Assembly: GCF_000746205.1 (NCBI RefSeq)
Contig: NZ_JQKV01000002.1
Coordinates: 682,001 to 746,000 of the forward strand
Source of the DNA: Halorubrum sp. BV1
GTDB lineage: Archaea; Halobacteriota; Halobacteria; Halobacteriales; Haloferacaceae
Length of the DNA stretch: 64,000 nucleotides
Direction: 5' to 3'
Shown here: piece after piece, positions 43,007 to 51,304 of the stretch
Layout of the letters: each line of letters opens with the position of its first letter
Position numbering within the stretch: position 1 is the first letter of the stretch
Notes under the pieces: model-generated
Told to the model about the DNA's origin: nothing
The model's database searches: none
The model's input: only the letters and a program-made list of their open reading frames with translations
Program-made: the position numbers and the translations under genes

Positions 43007-43377
43007 TGGCGGGGACCTCCTCCCGGTCCGACGGTCGGATCGCCATCGTCGCCGGTCCAGACCCGCACGGACTCGGAGACGAACTGACAGACTGCGGCGT
43101 GACGGTCCGCCGAATCGAGGGACTCGTCAGCGCCGAGACGCTCCGCGACGCCGGGATCGACGAGGCCGCGTACGTCGTCTTGACCGACGTCGAGGAGGCG
43201 ACCGGCATCCCGGTCGCCAAAGAGATCAACCCCGACGTCCTCGCCGTGACGTACGCGGAGCGGTCGCTGCCGGAGTTCGTCGCCGGCGTCGCCGACCTCG
43301 CCGTCGACCCGGCGCTCATGGACGCAGAGATGGTCGCCGAGGAACTGACGCACGACGCGGCCGCAGACGACTCGTAG
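43006..43377 (+). CDS. Small Rossmann-like protein in the pyrG-guaAb operon, unknown function
   Basis: A 123-residue acidic protein resembling a TrkA-N or NAD-binding half-domain: IAIVAGPDPHGLGDELTDCGV, then LVSAETLRDAGIDEAAYVVLTDVEEATGIPVAKEINPDVLAVTYAE (landmarks). It lacks the membrane or C-terminal domains of K+ transport regulators. Its start overlaps the guaAb stop by one base, so it is co-translated with CTP and GMP synthases. It may bind a nucleotide and regulate them, but no direct evidence exists. I recall a haloarchaeal DUF7126-type family at this position (not verifiable here). Confidence 0.8.
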   Translation: MAGTSSRSDGRIAIVAGPDPHGLGDELTDCGVTVRRIEGLVSAETLRDAGIDEAAYVVLTDVEEATGIPVAKEINPDVLAVTYAERSLPEFVAGVADLAVDPALMDAEMVAEELTHDAAADDS

Positions 43378-43414
43378 CCGGCCGGACTCGCCGCGTGCGG
43401 TTTCGGGTCCCTCC

Positions 43415-43618
43415 TTACTCACCGTCTACGTCCGCGAGAAACTCCACATCGCCGGCGATCACCGCGCTCGCTATCACTCCCACGCCGATCAGGAGCGCGA
43501 CGACGCTGGTCGTCACCGCCACCGAGAGCGCGCTTCCGCCGACGGCGACGCCCACGAACGCACCGACGGCACCCCCGACGCCGCCCGCAATGATCGCGAG
43601 CGTCTGCGCCTCGCTCAT
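43415..43618 (-). CDS. Small glycine-rich membrane protein (67 aa)
   Basis: A 67-residue protein with two hydrophobic, Gly/Ala/Val-rich helices (TLAIIAGGVGGAVGAFVGVAVG and SVVALLIGVGVIASAVIAG) and a short acidic tail. No function recognised. GTTTATACC on the minus strand (43643-43651) lies ~28 bp before the ATG, so it has a strong leaderless promoter. It is monocistronic and convergent with the pyrG operon. Confidence 0.7.
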   Translation of the reverse strand: MSEAQTLAIIAGGVGGAVGAFVGVAVGGSALSVAVTTSVVALLIGVGVIASAVIAGDVEFLADVDGE

Positions 43619-43705
43619 AGCTGTAACTGTGCCAACATCCGGTATAAACGTTCGCGTCAGGTTCTCTCCGGTGATAACGGGTCCCGTCCGTGGACCGCCC
43701 GATCC

Positions 43706-44665
43706 TCAGCGCGGGTACGTCCGACCGATGTCGAGGTCATCAGGACCGTCCGCGGTGTCGGTGGCTGCGTCCTCCTCGTCGTCGCCGGGCGATACGTCCT
43801 CGTCACCGTCCGCGTCCGCGTTTCCGCCCGGACTCACGCTTCCGGTCCGGTAGCCGGCCATGTCGAGCGTGACGTACTCGAAGCCGACGTCGGAGAGGTG
43901 CTCGTGGACGGCCTCGGCGAAGGCGGGATCGAGGGCGCGCTCCAGTTCGTCGGGCGCGATCTCGACGCGCGCGAGCCCGTCGTGGTCGCGCACGCGGAAC
44001 TGTTCGAAGCCCCACTCGCGAAGGATCCGCTCCGCCGTCTCCACGCGTGTCAGCCGCGCCTCGGTCACCTCCAGTCCGGTCGGGATCCGCGAGGAGAGAC
44101 ACGCCATCGAGGGTTTCTCGGCCACGGAGAGGTCGTACGCGTCTGCGATTTCTCTGACCTCCGCCTTCGTGATGGCCGCGTCGAGAAGCGGCGAGAACAC
44201 GTCCAACTCCTCGACCGCTCGCAGCCCGGGGCGGTGCCCCTCGCCCGGGTCGTCCGCGTTGGTGCCGTCACAGACGGTGTCGATGCCGAGGTCCGTGGCC
44301 GTCTCGTACATCCGCCCGAGCCGCATCGTCCGGCAGTGGTAACACCGGTCGCCGTCGTTGGCGACGAAGTTCGGGTCGTCGAGCTCGGAGAAGGTCACCG
44401 TCTCGTGGCGGATGCCGATCTCCGTCGCGACCCGCTCCGCGTCCGCCAGCTCCGCGGCCGGGAGCGTCTCGCTTCGGGCGGTGCAGGCGACGGCGTCGTC
44501 GCCGAGGGCCTCGTGGGCGAGCGCCGCGACCACGGCGGAGTCGACGCCGCCGGAGAAGGCGACGAGGACGCCGTCGCGGGCGGCGAGCGCGTCGCGGGCG
44601 GCCGCCGCCTTCGCCGCCGTCTCCGCCGGGAGGTCGTCGCCGGCGGCGAGGGTGTGCTGACTCAT
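43706..44665 (-). CDS. larE: LarE-like ATP-dependent sulfur transferase
   Basis: A 319-residue PP-loop protein. The ATP-PPase motif is VAFSGGVDSAVVAALAHEALG. CYHCRTMRLGRMYE, DGTNADDPGEGHRPGLRA and KPSMACLSSRIPTG follow. In LarE a cysteine of the family donates sulfur to make the nickel-pincer cofactor of lactate racemase; the Cys in ACLSSRIP is the likely equivalent (inference). The C-terminal ~45 residues are an Asp-rich tail. A longer frame extends upstream, but the ATG at 44663-44665 has a T-rich element (CGTTTTTTCC, ~44689-44698) at ~28 bp. No larA, larB or larC is near. Confidence 0.88.
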   Translation of the reverse strand: MSQHTLAAGDDLPAETAAKAAAARDALAARDGVLVAFSGGVDSAVVAALAHEALGDDAVACTARSETLPAAELADAERVATEIGIRHETVTFSELDDPNFVANDGDRCYHCRTMRLGRMYETATDLGIDTVCDGTNADDPGEGHRPGLRAVEELDVFSPLLDAAITKAEVREIADAYDLSVAEKPSMACLSSRIPTGLEVTEARLTRVETAERILREWGFEQFRVRDHDGLARVEIAPDELERALDPAFAEAVHEHLSDVGFEYVTLDMAGYRTGSVSPGGNADADGDEDVSPGDDEEDAATDTADGPDDLDIGRTYPR

Positions 44666-44812
44666 GACCCCGGGTTCGCAGTCTGCGGGAAAAAACGCGT
44701 CGGCCGGGGCGGGACAGACGGCGACCGGCCGCAGGCGTGCAAGCGGACCGCTCCGGTCCGCGACCGTCCCGACCCACACGCTTTAGAGCGTTGCCGCGAT
44801 ATCCGCGGGTAG

Positions 44813-46843
44813 ATGGAGTTGGAGGCGATCCCCGGCGTCGGCGCGAAGACGGCGGCGGCGCTGTCGGAGCTCGACGACCCTGTCGAGACCGTCGAGTCCG
44901 GCGACGTGGCCGCCATCGCTCGCGCGCCGGGCGTCAACGAGGCCCGCGCGGCGCGGATCGCCCGCGGCGCGATCCGACGACGACACGGCGACACGGGGCG
45001 CGTACTCGCGACCGACCGCGCCCGCGAGGTGTACCGCTCGGCGATCGACCTGCTGCGCGAGCGCACCGTCACCGACTACGCCGCGAAGCGGCTGGAGACG
45101 TTTTACCCGAGCGCGTCGGCCTCGCGGATCGCGGAGGCGCAGTCGCTCGCGGCCGCGGCGACGGAGCGCGACCCCGACCCCGACGTCCGCGACGCGCTCG
45201 CCGGCGTCGAACCGCTCTCGGACCCGCCGACCGTGCGCGTCCGCGACCGCTGTCTCGCGACCGCCGACGCCGAGACGCTCGCGCGCGCCGAGCGCGCGGT
45301 CCCCGAACTGTCGGTCGAAACGGTCGAAGACGCCCGAGATATCTCCGAACTCGCGCGGTCGTACGCGACGGTGATCGTGACAGACGAGGCGTTCGCCGGC
45401 CTCGACGTGGAGGGCGACGTCAAGGTCCGGCCGGACGCGTTGGAGACCCCCGCCGAGACGGTCCCCGAGCGGTTGCTCGCCTTCTTCGCGACGAACCGCG
45501 AGCGGCTGGAGGCGGCCGCCGCGGTCCACGAGGCGGCCGCGGCGGCCGACGACCCGATAACCGTGGACGGCCCCGCCGTCGACCTCGACCGGCTCCGGGA
45601 CGCGCTCGCGCGGCTCGACGACGACGGGACGATAGTCGGGGACGAGGAACTCGCGCGGCTCTCCGACGCGGTCGACGATCTCGACGCGGCGGTGTCGACG
45701 GCAGCGTCCGTCGCCGACGACCGCCTGCGCGAGGCGATCCGCGAGCGCGACGTGACTATCGAGGGGACGGACTTCCTCTCTCTCGTCGAGCAGGGCGCGC
45801 GCGTCGACTCCCTTCTGGACCGCGAGCTGGCCGACGAGTACGACGAGGCGATAGCCGCCGCCCGCGAGCACCTCGCGGACGCCCTCCGGTTAGCGCCCGA
45901 GGAGGCCGAGCTCGCAGAGCCGATCTTCGACGGCGAGCCGTCGTTCCCGGTCGAACACGACGAGGACGCGGTCTCGCGGCTCCGAACCGAACTCGCCGCC
46001 GCCCGCGACCGGCGGGCCGCCCGCCTGAAAGCCGACCTCGCGGCCGACCTCGGCGATCTCAGAGAGCCGGTCGAAACGCTGGTGCGCGACGCGCTCGAAC
46101 TCGACGTGGAACTCGCGATCGCGCGGTTTGCGAGCGACTTCGACTGCGTGATGCCCGCGGTCGTCGACCCCGAATCGAGCGGCGGTTCGGAAGACGCGAC
46201 GGACGGCGGCTTCCGGATCGAGGGCGGGCGCTCGCCGCTTCTCGACGTCGCGTTCGACGACGTCGAGCCGATCGACTACGGGGTCTCGGGCGCGACGCTC
46301 CTGTCCGGGGTCAACTCCGGCGGGAAGACCTCCACCCTAGATTTGGTCGCGCTCGTCGTCGTGCTCGCGCAGATGGGGCTTCCCGTGCCCGCCGAGTCGG
46401 CAACCGTCGAGCGCTGCGAAGAGATCCACTACTACGCCAAATCGCAGGGCACTCTCGACGCCGGCGCGTTCGAGGCCACGCTCCGGGACTTCGGCGACCT
46501 CGTCGAGGGCGCGGACGGCCGGCTCGTCTTGGTCGACGAACTGGAGTCGATCACGGAGCCGGGCGCGTCCGCGAAGATCATCGCCGGCATCTTGGAGGCG
46601 CTCGACGACCAGCACGCGACCGCGGTGTTCGTCTCGCACTTGGCCCGCGAGATCCGCGACGCCGCCGACTTCGCGGTCGCCGTCGACGGCATCGAAGCGG
46701 CCGGGCTCGTCGACGGCGAACTCCGTGTGAACCGCTCGCCGAAGAAGGGACACCTCGCGCGCTCGACGCCGGAGCTCATCGTCGAGAAGCTCGCCGGCGA
46801 CCGCGGCGGCGAGTTCTACGACGATCTGTTAGAGAAGTTCTGA
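44813..46843 (+). CDS. MutS-family protein with N-terminal helix-hairpin-helix (archaeal MutS5/MutS2-like)
   Basis: A 676-residue MutS homologue without the mismatch-recognition domain. Residues 1-60 form helix-hairpin-helix units (LEAIPGVGAKTAAALSEL, IARAPGVNEARAARIARG). A long helical lever/clamp region follows. The ATPase has Walker A LLSGVNSGGKTSTLDL, the substituted Walker B LVLVDELESITEPG, and VFVSHLAREI. It does not carry a Smr nuclease domain. Archaeal proteins of this group bind branched DNA rather than mismatches, so a role in recombination is more likely than in mismatch repair (inference). CTTTAGAG (~44781-44788) is at leaderless distance from the ATG. Confidence 0.85.
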   Translation: MELEAIPGVGAKTAAALSELDDPVETVESGDVAAIARAPGVNEARAARIARGAIRRRHGDTGRVLATDRAREVYRSAIDLLRERTVTDYAAKRLETFYPSASASRIAEAQSLAAAATERDPDPDVRDALAGVEPLSDPPTVRVRDRCLATADAETLARAERAVPELSVETVEDARDISELARSYATVIVTDEAFAGLDVEGDVKVRPDALETPAETVPERLLAFFATNRERLEAAAAVHEAAAAADDPITVDGPAVDLDRLRDALARLDDDGTIVGDEELARLSDAVDDLDAAVSTAASVADDRLREAIRERDVTIEGTDFLSLVEQGARVDSLLDRELADEYDEAIAAAREHLADALRLAPEEAELAEPIFDGEPSFPVEHDEDAVSRLRTELAAARDRRAARLKADLAADLGDLREPVETLVRDALELDVELAIARFASDFDCVMPAVVDPESSGGSEDATDGGFRIEGGRSPLLDVAFDDVEPIDYGVSGATLLSGVNSGGKTSTLDLVALVVVLAQMGLPVPAESATVERCEEIHYYAKSQGTLDAGAFEATLRDFGDLVEGADGRLVLVDELESITEPGASAKIIAGILEALDDQHATAVFVSHLAREIRDAADFAVAVDGIEAAGLVDGELRVNRSPKKGHLARSTPELIVEKLAGDRGGEFYDDLLEKF

Positions 46844-46863
46844 GCGACGAGGAGGGAGCAAAG

Positions 46864-48165
46864 CTATGCCGTCGTCCGGGGGTGCTCCGCCGCATCGTCG
46901 GCGGAGCGGTCGCCGTCGACCGGGTCGCCGAACGCGTACACCGTGTTGTGTCCGGTCACGGTCACGGTCAGGACGTCGCCGACCGCGACGCCGCGTTCCG
47001 TCGCATTCTGGACGATTATCTGTCTGTAGGCGCTGTCGCGGCACTTCACCGAGTCGCCGGTCCCCTCCTCGACGACGAGCACCTCGAACTCGTCGCCGAC
47101 CATCGACTCGTACGCCTCGCCGACGACCGTCATCTTCAGCGCCGACATCGCCTTCGAGCGCTCCTTTTTCACCGTGCCCCCGAGCCCCTTCATGTCCGCG
47201 GCGTCGGTGCCGGGGCGCTTTGAGAAGCGGGTGACGTTGATCTTCTCGGGGCGGACCTCTCGGAGCAGGTCCATCGACTGCTCGTGGTCGGCGTCGTCCT
47301 CGGTGGGGAAGCCGACGATGAAGTCGGTCGAGAGCGTCCAGTGGTCGAGCCGGTCGTCGAACGCCGCGACGACTTCGCGGAACTTGTCGACGCGGTGTTG
47401 CCGGCGCATGTCTTCGAGCACGTCGTCGGAGCCGGACTGGACCGGGGCGTGGATGAAGTCGTACAGCTTCGGGTTGTCGGCGAACACGTCGGCGAGTTCC
47501 TCGTGGATCCCGTGGATCCCGCCGGGGTTCGCCATCCCGAGTCGAACCCGGAACTCGCCGTCGATGTCGCAGATCCGATCGAGCAGCTCCGGGAGCTTTC
47601 GGTCGCCCGTGTCCCAGCCGTAGACGCCGGTGTCTTGTCCCGTGACGCGGATCTCCTTTGCGCCGGCGTGAACCAGCTCTCGGGCCTTCTCGACGTTCTC
47701 CTCGACGGGCGGCGAGTCGACGCGGCCGGTCGCGAACTTCGTGATGCAGTACGAGCAGTTGCTCATGCAGCCGCGCGCGATGGGCAGGATGCCGACGACG
47801 CCGTCTAAGACGGGTTCTGCGTCGGGCGTGGTCGTCGGACACTCGCCGTTGAGCGCGTACGACGGGACCTCGTCCCAGTGGAGGATCTCCGCGTCGAGTC
47901 CGGCCGCCTCGAACAGGTCGCCCTGCGCGAGCGCCATACAGCCGGTGACGACGAGGTCCGTGGTCTCTTCGGCCAGTTCCTCCGCTCGGCGCAGCATGTT
48001 CTGCTCCGTCTTCTCGACGACCGTGCAGGTGTTGAGGATGGCGACGTCTGCGTCCTCGGGGCTCGCTGCGGGGCGGTGGCCGCCGTCTCGGAGCGCCCGC
48101 TCGATCTCTCGGCTCTCGCCTCGGTTCGAGCTACAGCCGTAGGTTTCGATGTGATACGTCGCCAT
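46864..48165 (-). CDS. tRNA (t6A37) methylthiotransferase, archaeal CDKAL1/MtaB type
   Basis: A 433-residue radical-SAM enzyme. The UPF0004 domain has three cluster cysteines (ETYGCSSNRGES, ILNTCTVVEKTEQ, VVTGCMALAQG). The radical SAM site is ARGCMSNCSYCITKFATGRV, a C-x3-C-x2-C motif. The fold continues with HAPVQSGSDDVLEDMRRQH and FIVGFPTE, and a C-terminal TRAM domain (VEEGTGDSVKCRDSAYRQIIV, VLTVTVTGHNTVYAFG). It converts t6A37 to ms2t6A in tRNAs reading ANN codons, stabilising codon pairing. Convergent with the MutS-like gene; GCTTTTGCC (~48192-48200) lies ~30 bp upstream. Confidence 0.92.
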   Translation of the reverse strand: MATYHIETYGCSSNRGESREIERALRDGGHRPAASPEDADVAILNTCTVVEKTEQNMLRRAEELAEETTDLVVTGCMALAQGDLFEAAGLDAEILHWDEVPSYALNGECPTTTPDAEPVLDGVVGILPIARGCMSNCSYCITKFATGRVDSPPVEENVEKARELVHAGAKEIRVTGQDTGVYGWDTGDRKLPELLDRICDIDGEFRVRLGMANPGGIHGIHEELADVFADNPKLYDFIHAPVQSGSDDVLEDMRRQHRVDKFREVVAAFDDRLDHWTLSTDFIVGFPTEDDADHEQSMDLLREVRPEKINVTRFSKRPGTDAADMKGLGGTVKKERSKAMSALKMTVVGEAYESMVGDEFEVLVVEEGTGDSVKCRDSAYRQIIVQNATERGVAVGDVLTVTVTGHNTVYAFGDPVDGDRSADDAAEHPRTTA

Positions 48166-48223
48166 CGAGTACGCACGTTACCCGTCCCGCGGGCAAAAGC
48201 GCGACGGATCGGCGGAGATCGGA

Positions 48224-48559
48224 TCAGTCCTCGGCGACCGCGGTCGCCGTCGGGGCCTCCACGTCGGGGTCGCCCGCGGATCCCGGATCGCTCGCCTCGG
48301 CCGCGTCGACCGCCTCGTACACCGACCGGCGCGCGTCGGTGGGACAGAACCCCTCTTCGACGAGGCCGACGTCGATCAGCTTCTCGACCGCGAACCGGAC
48401 CGTGCGCGTCGAGAGCCGAGTCTCCTCCGCGAGCCCCGTCTGGTCGAAGCGGCCCTCGGCTTCGAGGACGTAGTAGACGAGCTTGGCGCTCGGCGGGAGC
48501 GGCGAGAGCAGTTCGCGGGTACCTTCGTCCATGTACACGCACACGGGCGAGTCGGTCAT
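48224..48559 (-). CDS. Winged helix-turn-helix transcriptional regulator
   Basis: A 111-residue protein. Residues ~10-75 form a MarR/TrmB-like winged helix (LLSPLPPSAKLVYYVLEAEG, DQTGLAEETRLSTRTVRFAVEKL, GLVEEGF); the tail is Ala/Asp/Glu-rich and disordered. No sensor domain, so it may act with DNA or metal only. A strong TATA element (TATATAAAC on the minus strand, 48603-48611) predicts transcription ~23 nt before ATG 48557-48559; an in-frame upstream start would lie before that site. A 19-bp tandem repeat lies just upstream of this promoter. Confidence 0.82.
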   Translation of the reverse strand: MTDSPVCVYMDEGTRELLSPLPPSAKLVYYVLEAEGRFDQTGLAEETRLSTRTVRFAVEKLIDVGLVEEGFCPTDARRSVYEAVDAAEASDPGSAGDPDVEAPTATAVAED

Positions 48560-48602
48560 AATCGTGGTCCGGGTGTGCGCGACCCCCACACGTCCACGAA
48601 TT

Positions 48603-48611
48603 GTTTATATA
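48603..48611 (-). promoter_or_regulatory. TATA box of the winged-helix regulator
   Basis: TATATAAAC (minus strand) is the strongest TATA match in this gap. It is centred ~48 bp before the ATG, implying a short ~20-nt 5' leader rather than a leaderless message. Confidence 0.6.
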
Positions 48612-48661
48612 CGGTCGCGGATCGCGGGAGACCCACACGGTCTCTCGCCGGCCGAATTCTG

Positions 48662-48711
48662 AACGCCGAACGACGTCCCAAACGCCGAACGACGTCCCGA
48701 ACGTCGAACAC
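48662..48711. repeat. 19-bp tandem direct repeat upstream of the regulator promoter
   Basis: Two near-identical copies (48662-48680, 48681-48699; unit AACGCCGAACGACGTCCC plus one base) and a decayed partial copy (48700-48711). They lie between the TATA box of the regulator and the stop codon of the upstream sensor kinase. The regular spacing, about two helical turns, resembles a set of protein-binding sites. Confidence 0.8.
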
Positions 48712-51207
48712 CTAGCCGCTCGATACAAACTCGAAGCGCGCGCCGGACGCGGCCTCGTCGATCGCGAACTCCCATCCGTGCGCCGCCGCGATCTCGCGGA
48801 CGATCGCGAGCCCGAAGCCCGTCCCCCCGGGGTTGTCGGACGTGCCGTACTCGACCGCCGCCTCGGGATCGATATCGAAGCCGGTGCCGTCGTCCGCGAC
48901 GTAGAACCCGTCCGGGAGCGATCCCACGGTGACGGAGAGGCAGTCGGTTCCAGTCGAATCGGCCCGTGCCGGCGTCGCCGAGGCGTCGCCGTGGTCGAGT
49001 CCGTGTTCGACGCTGTTCGTAAACAGGTTCTCGAACAGCGTTCGGAGGCGCTCCGGGTCGGCCTCGATCGCGGCGTCGCCGTCGCGCACGTCGAGCGTCG
49101 CTCTCGTGGTGTCGACGGTGCGCCACGCGCGCTCGGCCGCCGCGGCCAACGAGACGGGCTCGGGATCGTCGACGGTCCGTCCCTGTCGCGCCAGCGCCAG
49201 GAGGTCGTCGATGAGCTCTTCCATGCGGTCGTGTGCGTCTGTAGCCTTGTCGAGGTTCGCGAGCGCGTCGGCGTCGTCGACGCGCTCACAAGCGAGTTCG
49301 ACTCGCCCCGTGGCGACGTTGAGCGGGTTTCGGAGGTCGTGAGAGACGAGTCCGGCGAACTTCTCGAGGCGCTCGACCTCCCGTTTCAGGTCGTCGTCGC
49401 GCTCTCTGAGCTGTCTCGTCCGGTCGGCTCGATCGAGTGCGACCGTCACGTTCGCTCCCAAGACGCGCGCCAACTGGACCGCCGTGTCGTCGAAAAACCC
49501 CGCCTCGTCGGAGCCGAGCGGCATCACGCCGTGGTCACCGAGGGGAACGACGAGGATGCTTCGGAGGTCGCCGTACTCGATGACGGTCTCCGTCGCGTCG
49601 AGGTCGTCGACGGCGATCGGTTCGCCTCGCTCGAACGCCTCCCAGATGATCCCGTCGCCCGGTCCGAACGCGGGGCGGTCGCCGAGCGACGCCCGCGCCT
49701 CCGCGCTGAGCGCCGTCGGCAACAGGGCGTCTCGGTCGTCGTCGTACAGCCGAACGCCGCTGCTCGGGAACTCGAGGATGTCGATCGCCGCGCGGGTGGC
49801 GATCTCCGCTATCGCCTCGCAGTCGTCACCGCGGAGCATCGTCCGGGTCGTCTCGTGGAGCCTCCGGAGGATCCGTTCGACTCGTTTCTGTTCGCCGATG
49901 TCCGCGTAGACGGTGTAGACGACCGTCTCCCTCGGACGCTCGACGGGGATTACGTGTAGGATGAAGTCCCGAACTCCTTCGGTCGTGTGGCGGCGAACCT
50001 CGACTCGCGAGGCGGTCCCGCCGTCCGCGACGCCGGCGAGATCGACTCCGTCTGCGTCGTCCGGGACGATCGCATCGCAGATCGCCTGATAGCCGCGGTC
50101 GCTCGCGGCGTATCCGAACGTTGCCTCGAACGCGTCGTTCGTGGCTTCCAGCCGCCGACCGGCACCGGGTCGACTCACCGTCCGCGCGGCCGGCAGCGGC
50201 AGGTCGTCGAAGAGCGCGCTCAGCCTGTCGCGTTCGCCTCGGAGCTCGTCTTCCGTCTCGATCTGTTCGATGGCGTCGGCCGCGTGTGCGGCCACCAGTT
50301 CGGCGAACTCGACGTCGCGAGCGTCGAAGGCGTCGCAGTCTGCCGCGACCGCGTAAAACACGCCCTCTGAGCCGATCGGGACCCGGATAACCGATCGCTC
50401 CTCGACGTCGACCCACGTCTCGACGCCCTCGACGTCCGCCGGCGTCTCCACTCCGCGGTCGGCGTCTCCCGTCCGAACGCGCTCTGCGGGCTCGAACGCC
50501 GCGATCTCGTCCGGGTCGGCGCGCTCCGACCGCGCGGCGGGGCGGAGCCGATCCCCCTCCAGACGAGCCGTGACGCAGCGGTCGAAATCGAGGATCTCCT
50601 CGACCGCGTCGACGACCCGCTCGAACACCTCGGTCGTGTCGTGGACCGACGTGAGGTCACTCGCGAACCCGTGTATCGCCGTGACCTTCGCGTTCACTTC
50701 CCGGAGGTCTCGCTCGGCGCGGCGGCGGTCGAGAGCGTTCGCGACGCTGTTCGCGAGCACCTCGTACCGGTCGCGTCCGACCCCCTTCTGGAGGTAGTCC
50801 GTGACGCCGGCTGAGATCGCCTCGCTCGCGATCCCCTCCGATCCCCTGCCGGTGAAGAGCACGAACGGGAGGTCGGAATCGATCGACCGGACGGCCTCCA
50901 GCAGTTCGAGTCCGTCCAGCTCCGGCATGTTGTAGTCGCTGACGACACAGTCGACGCACTCGTCGCGCACGACGCCAAGCGCCGCTTCCGGGTCCGTGCG
51001 AGCGACGGTCTCGACGCCGTCGACGAGGCGGTCGACGTGGACGGCGGCGAGGTCGGCGGCACCCGGCTCGTCGTCGACGACGAGGATCCGACACCGGCCG
51101 TCGTCTCCGGGCGGCGGTCCGCGGTCCGTGTCGCGTCCGGATTGCCCCGGCCCGATCCCGAACTCACCGTTCGGTCCGTCGCGGCCGCCGCCGGATCCGG
51201 GGTTCAT
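48712..51207 (-). CDS. Receiver-GAF-PAS-GAF hybrid sensor histidine kinase
   Basis: An 831-residue soluble kinase. The N-terminal Gly/Asp-rich segment (~40 aa) is followed by a receiver domain (~40-155) with ILVVDDEPGAAD and phospho-acceptor Asp near residue 90 in VVSDYNMPELDG. Then come GAF 1 (~175-335), PAS (~340-460), GAF 2 (~470-605, IATRAAIDILEFPSSGVRLYDDD), HisKA (His near 621, LVSHDLRNPLNV) and HATPase_c (FENLFTNSVEHG, VADDGTGFDID, GTGFGLAIVREIAA). No membrane segment. The start at ATG 51205-51207 is supported by AATAAAAC (minus strand, ~51231-51239) ~27 bp upstream; two ATGs at 51222 and 51225 are too close to that element. Confidence 0.9.
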   Translation of the reverse strand: MNPGSGGGRDGPNGEFGIGPGQSGRDTDRGPPPGDDGRCRILVVDDEPGAADLAAVHVDRLVDGVETVARTDPEAALGVVRDECVDCVVSDYNMPELDGLELLEAVRSIDSDLPFVLFTGRGSEGIASEAISAGVTDYLQKGVGRDRYEVLANSVANALDRRRAERDLREVNAKVTAIHGFASDLTSVHDTTEVFERVVDAVEEILDFDRCVTARLEGDRLRPAARSERADPDEIAAFEPAERVRTGDADRGVETPADVEGVETWVDVEERSVIRVPIGSEGVFYAVAADCDAFDARDVEFAELVAAHAADAIEQIETEDELRGERDRLSALFDDLPLPAARTVSRPGAGRRLEATNDAFEATFGYAASDRGYQAICDAIVPDDADGVDLAGVADGGTASRVEVRRHTTEGVRDFILHVIPVERPRETVVYTVYADIGEQKRVERILRRLHETTRTMLRGDDCEAIAEIATRAAIDILEFPSSGVRLYDDDRDALLPTALSAEARASLGDRPAFGPGDGIIWEAFERGEPIAVDDLDATETVIEYGDLRSILVVPLGDHGVMPLGSDEAGFFDDTAVQLARVLGANVTVALDRADRTRQLRERDDDLKREVERLEKFAGLVSHDLRNPLNVATGRVELACERVDDADALANLDKATDAHDRMEELIDDLLALARQGRTVDDPEPVSLAAAAERAWRTVDTTRATLDVRDGDAAIEADPERLRTLFENLFTNSVEHGLDHGDASATPARADSTGTDCLSVTVGSLPDGFYVADDGTGFDIDPEAAVEYGTSDNPGGTGFGLAIVREIAAAHGWEFAIDEAASGARFEFVSSG

Positions 51208-51304
51208 GCGATCTACAGACATCATGTGCTGTTTTATTTTTTCGCCCCGGAGACCAGTATTGAGAATCGGTCGAAAACGGACGTTTCGGCCGCCCGGCGG
51301 CGCG

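Noticed and set aside
44737..47223. 828-codon plus-strand frame overlapping the MutS-like gene
   Set aside because: The product is Arg/Gly-rich nonsense out of frame with the clear MutS ATPase at 44813-46843.
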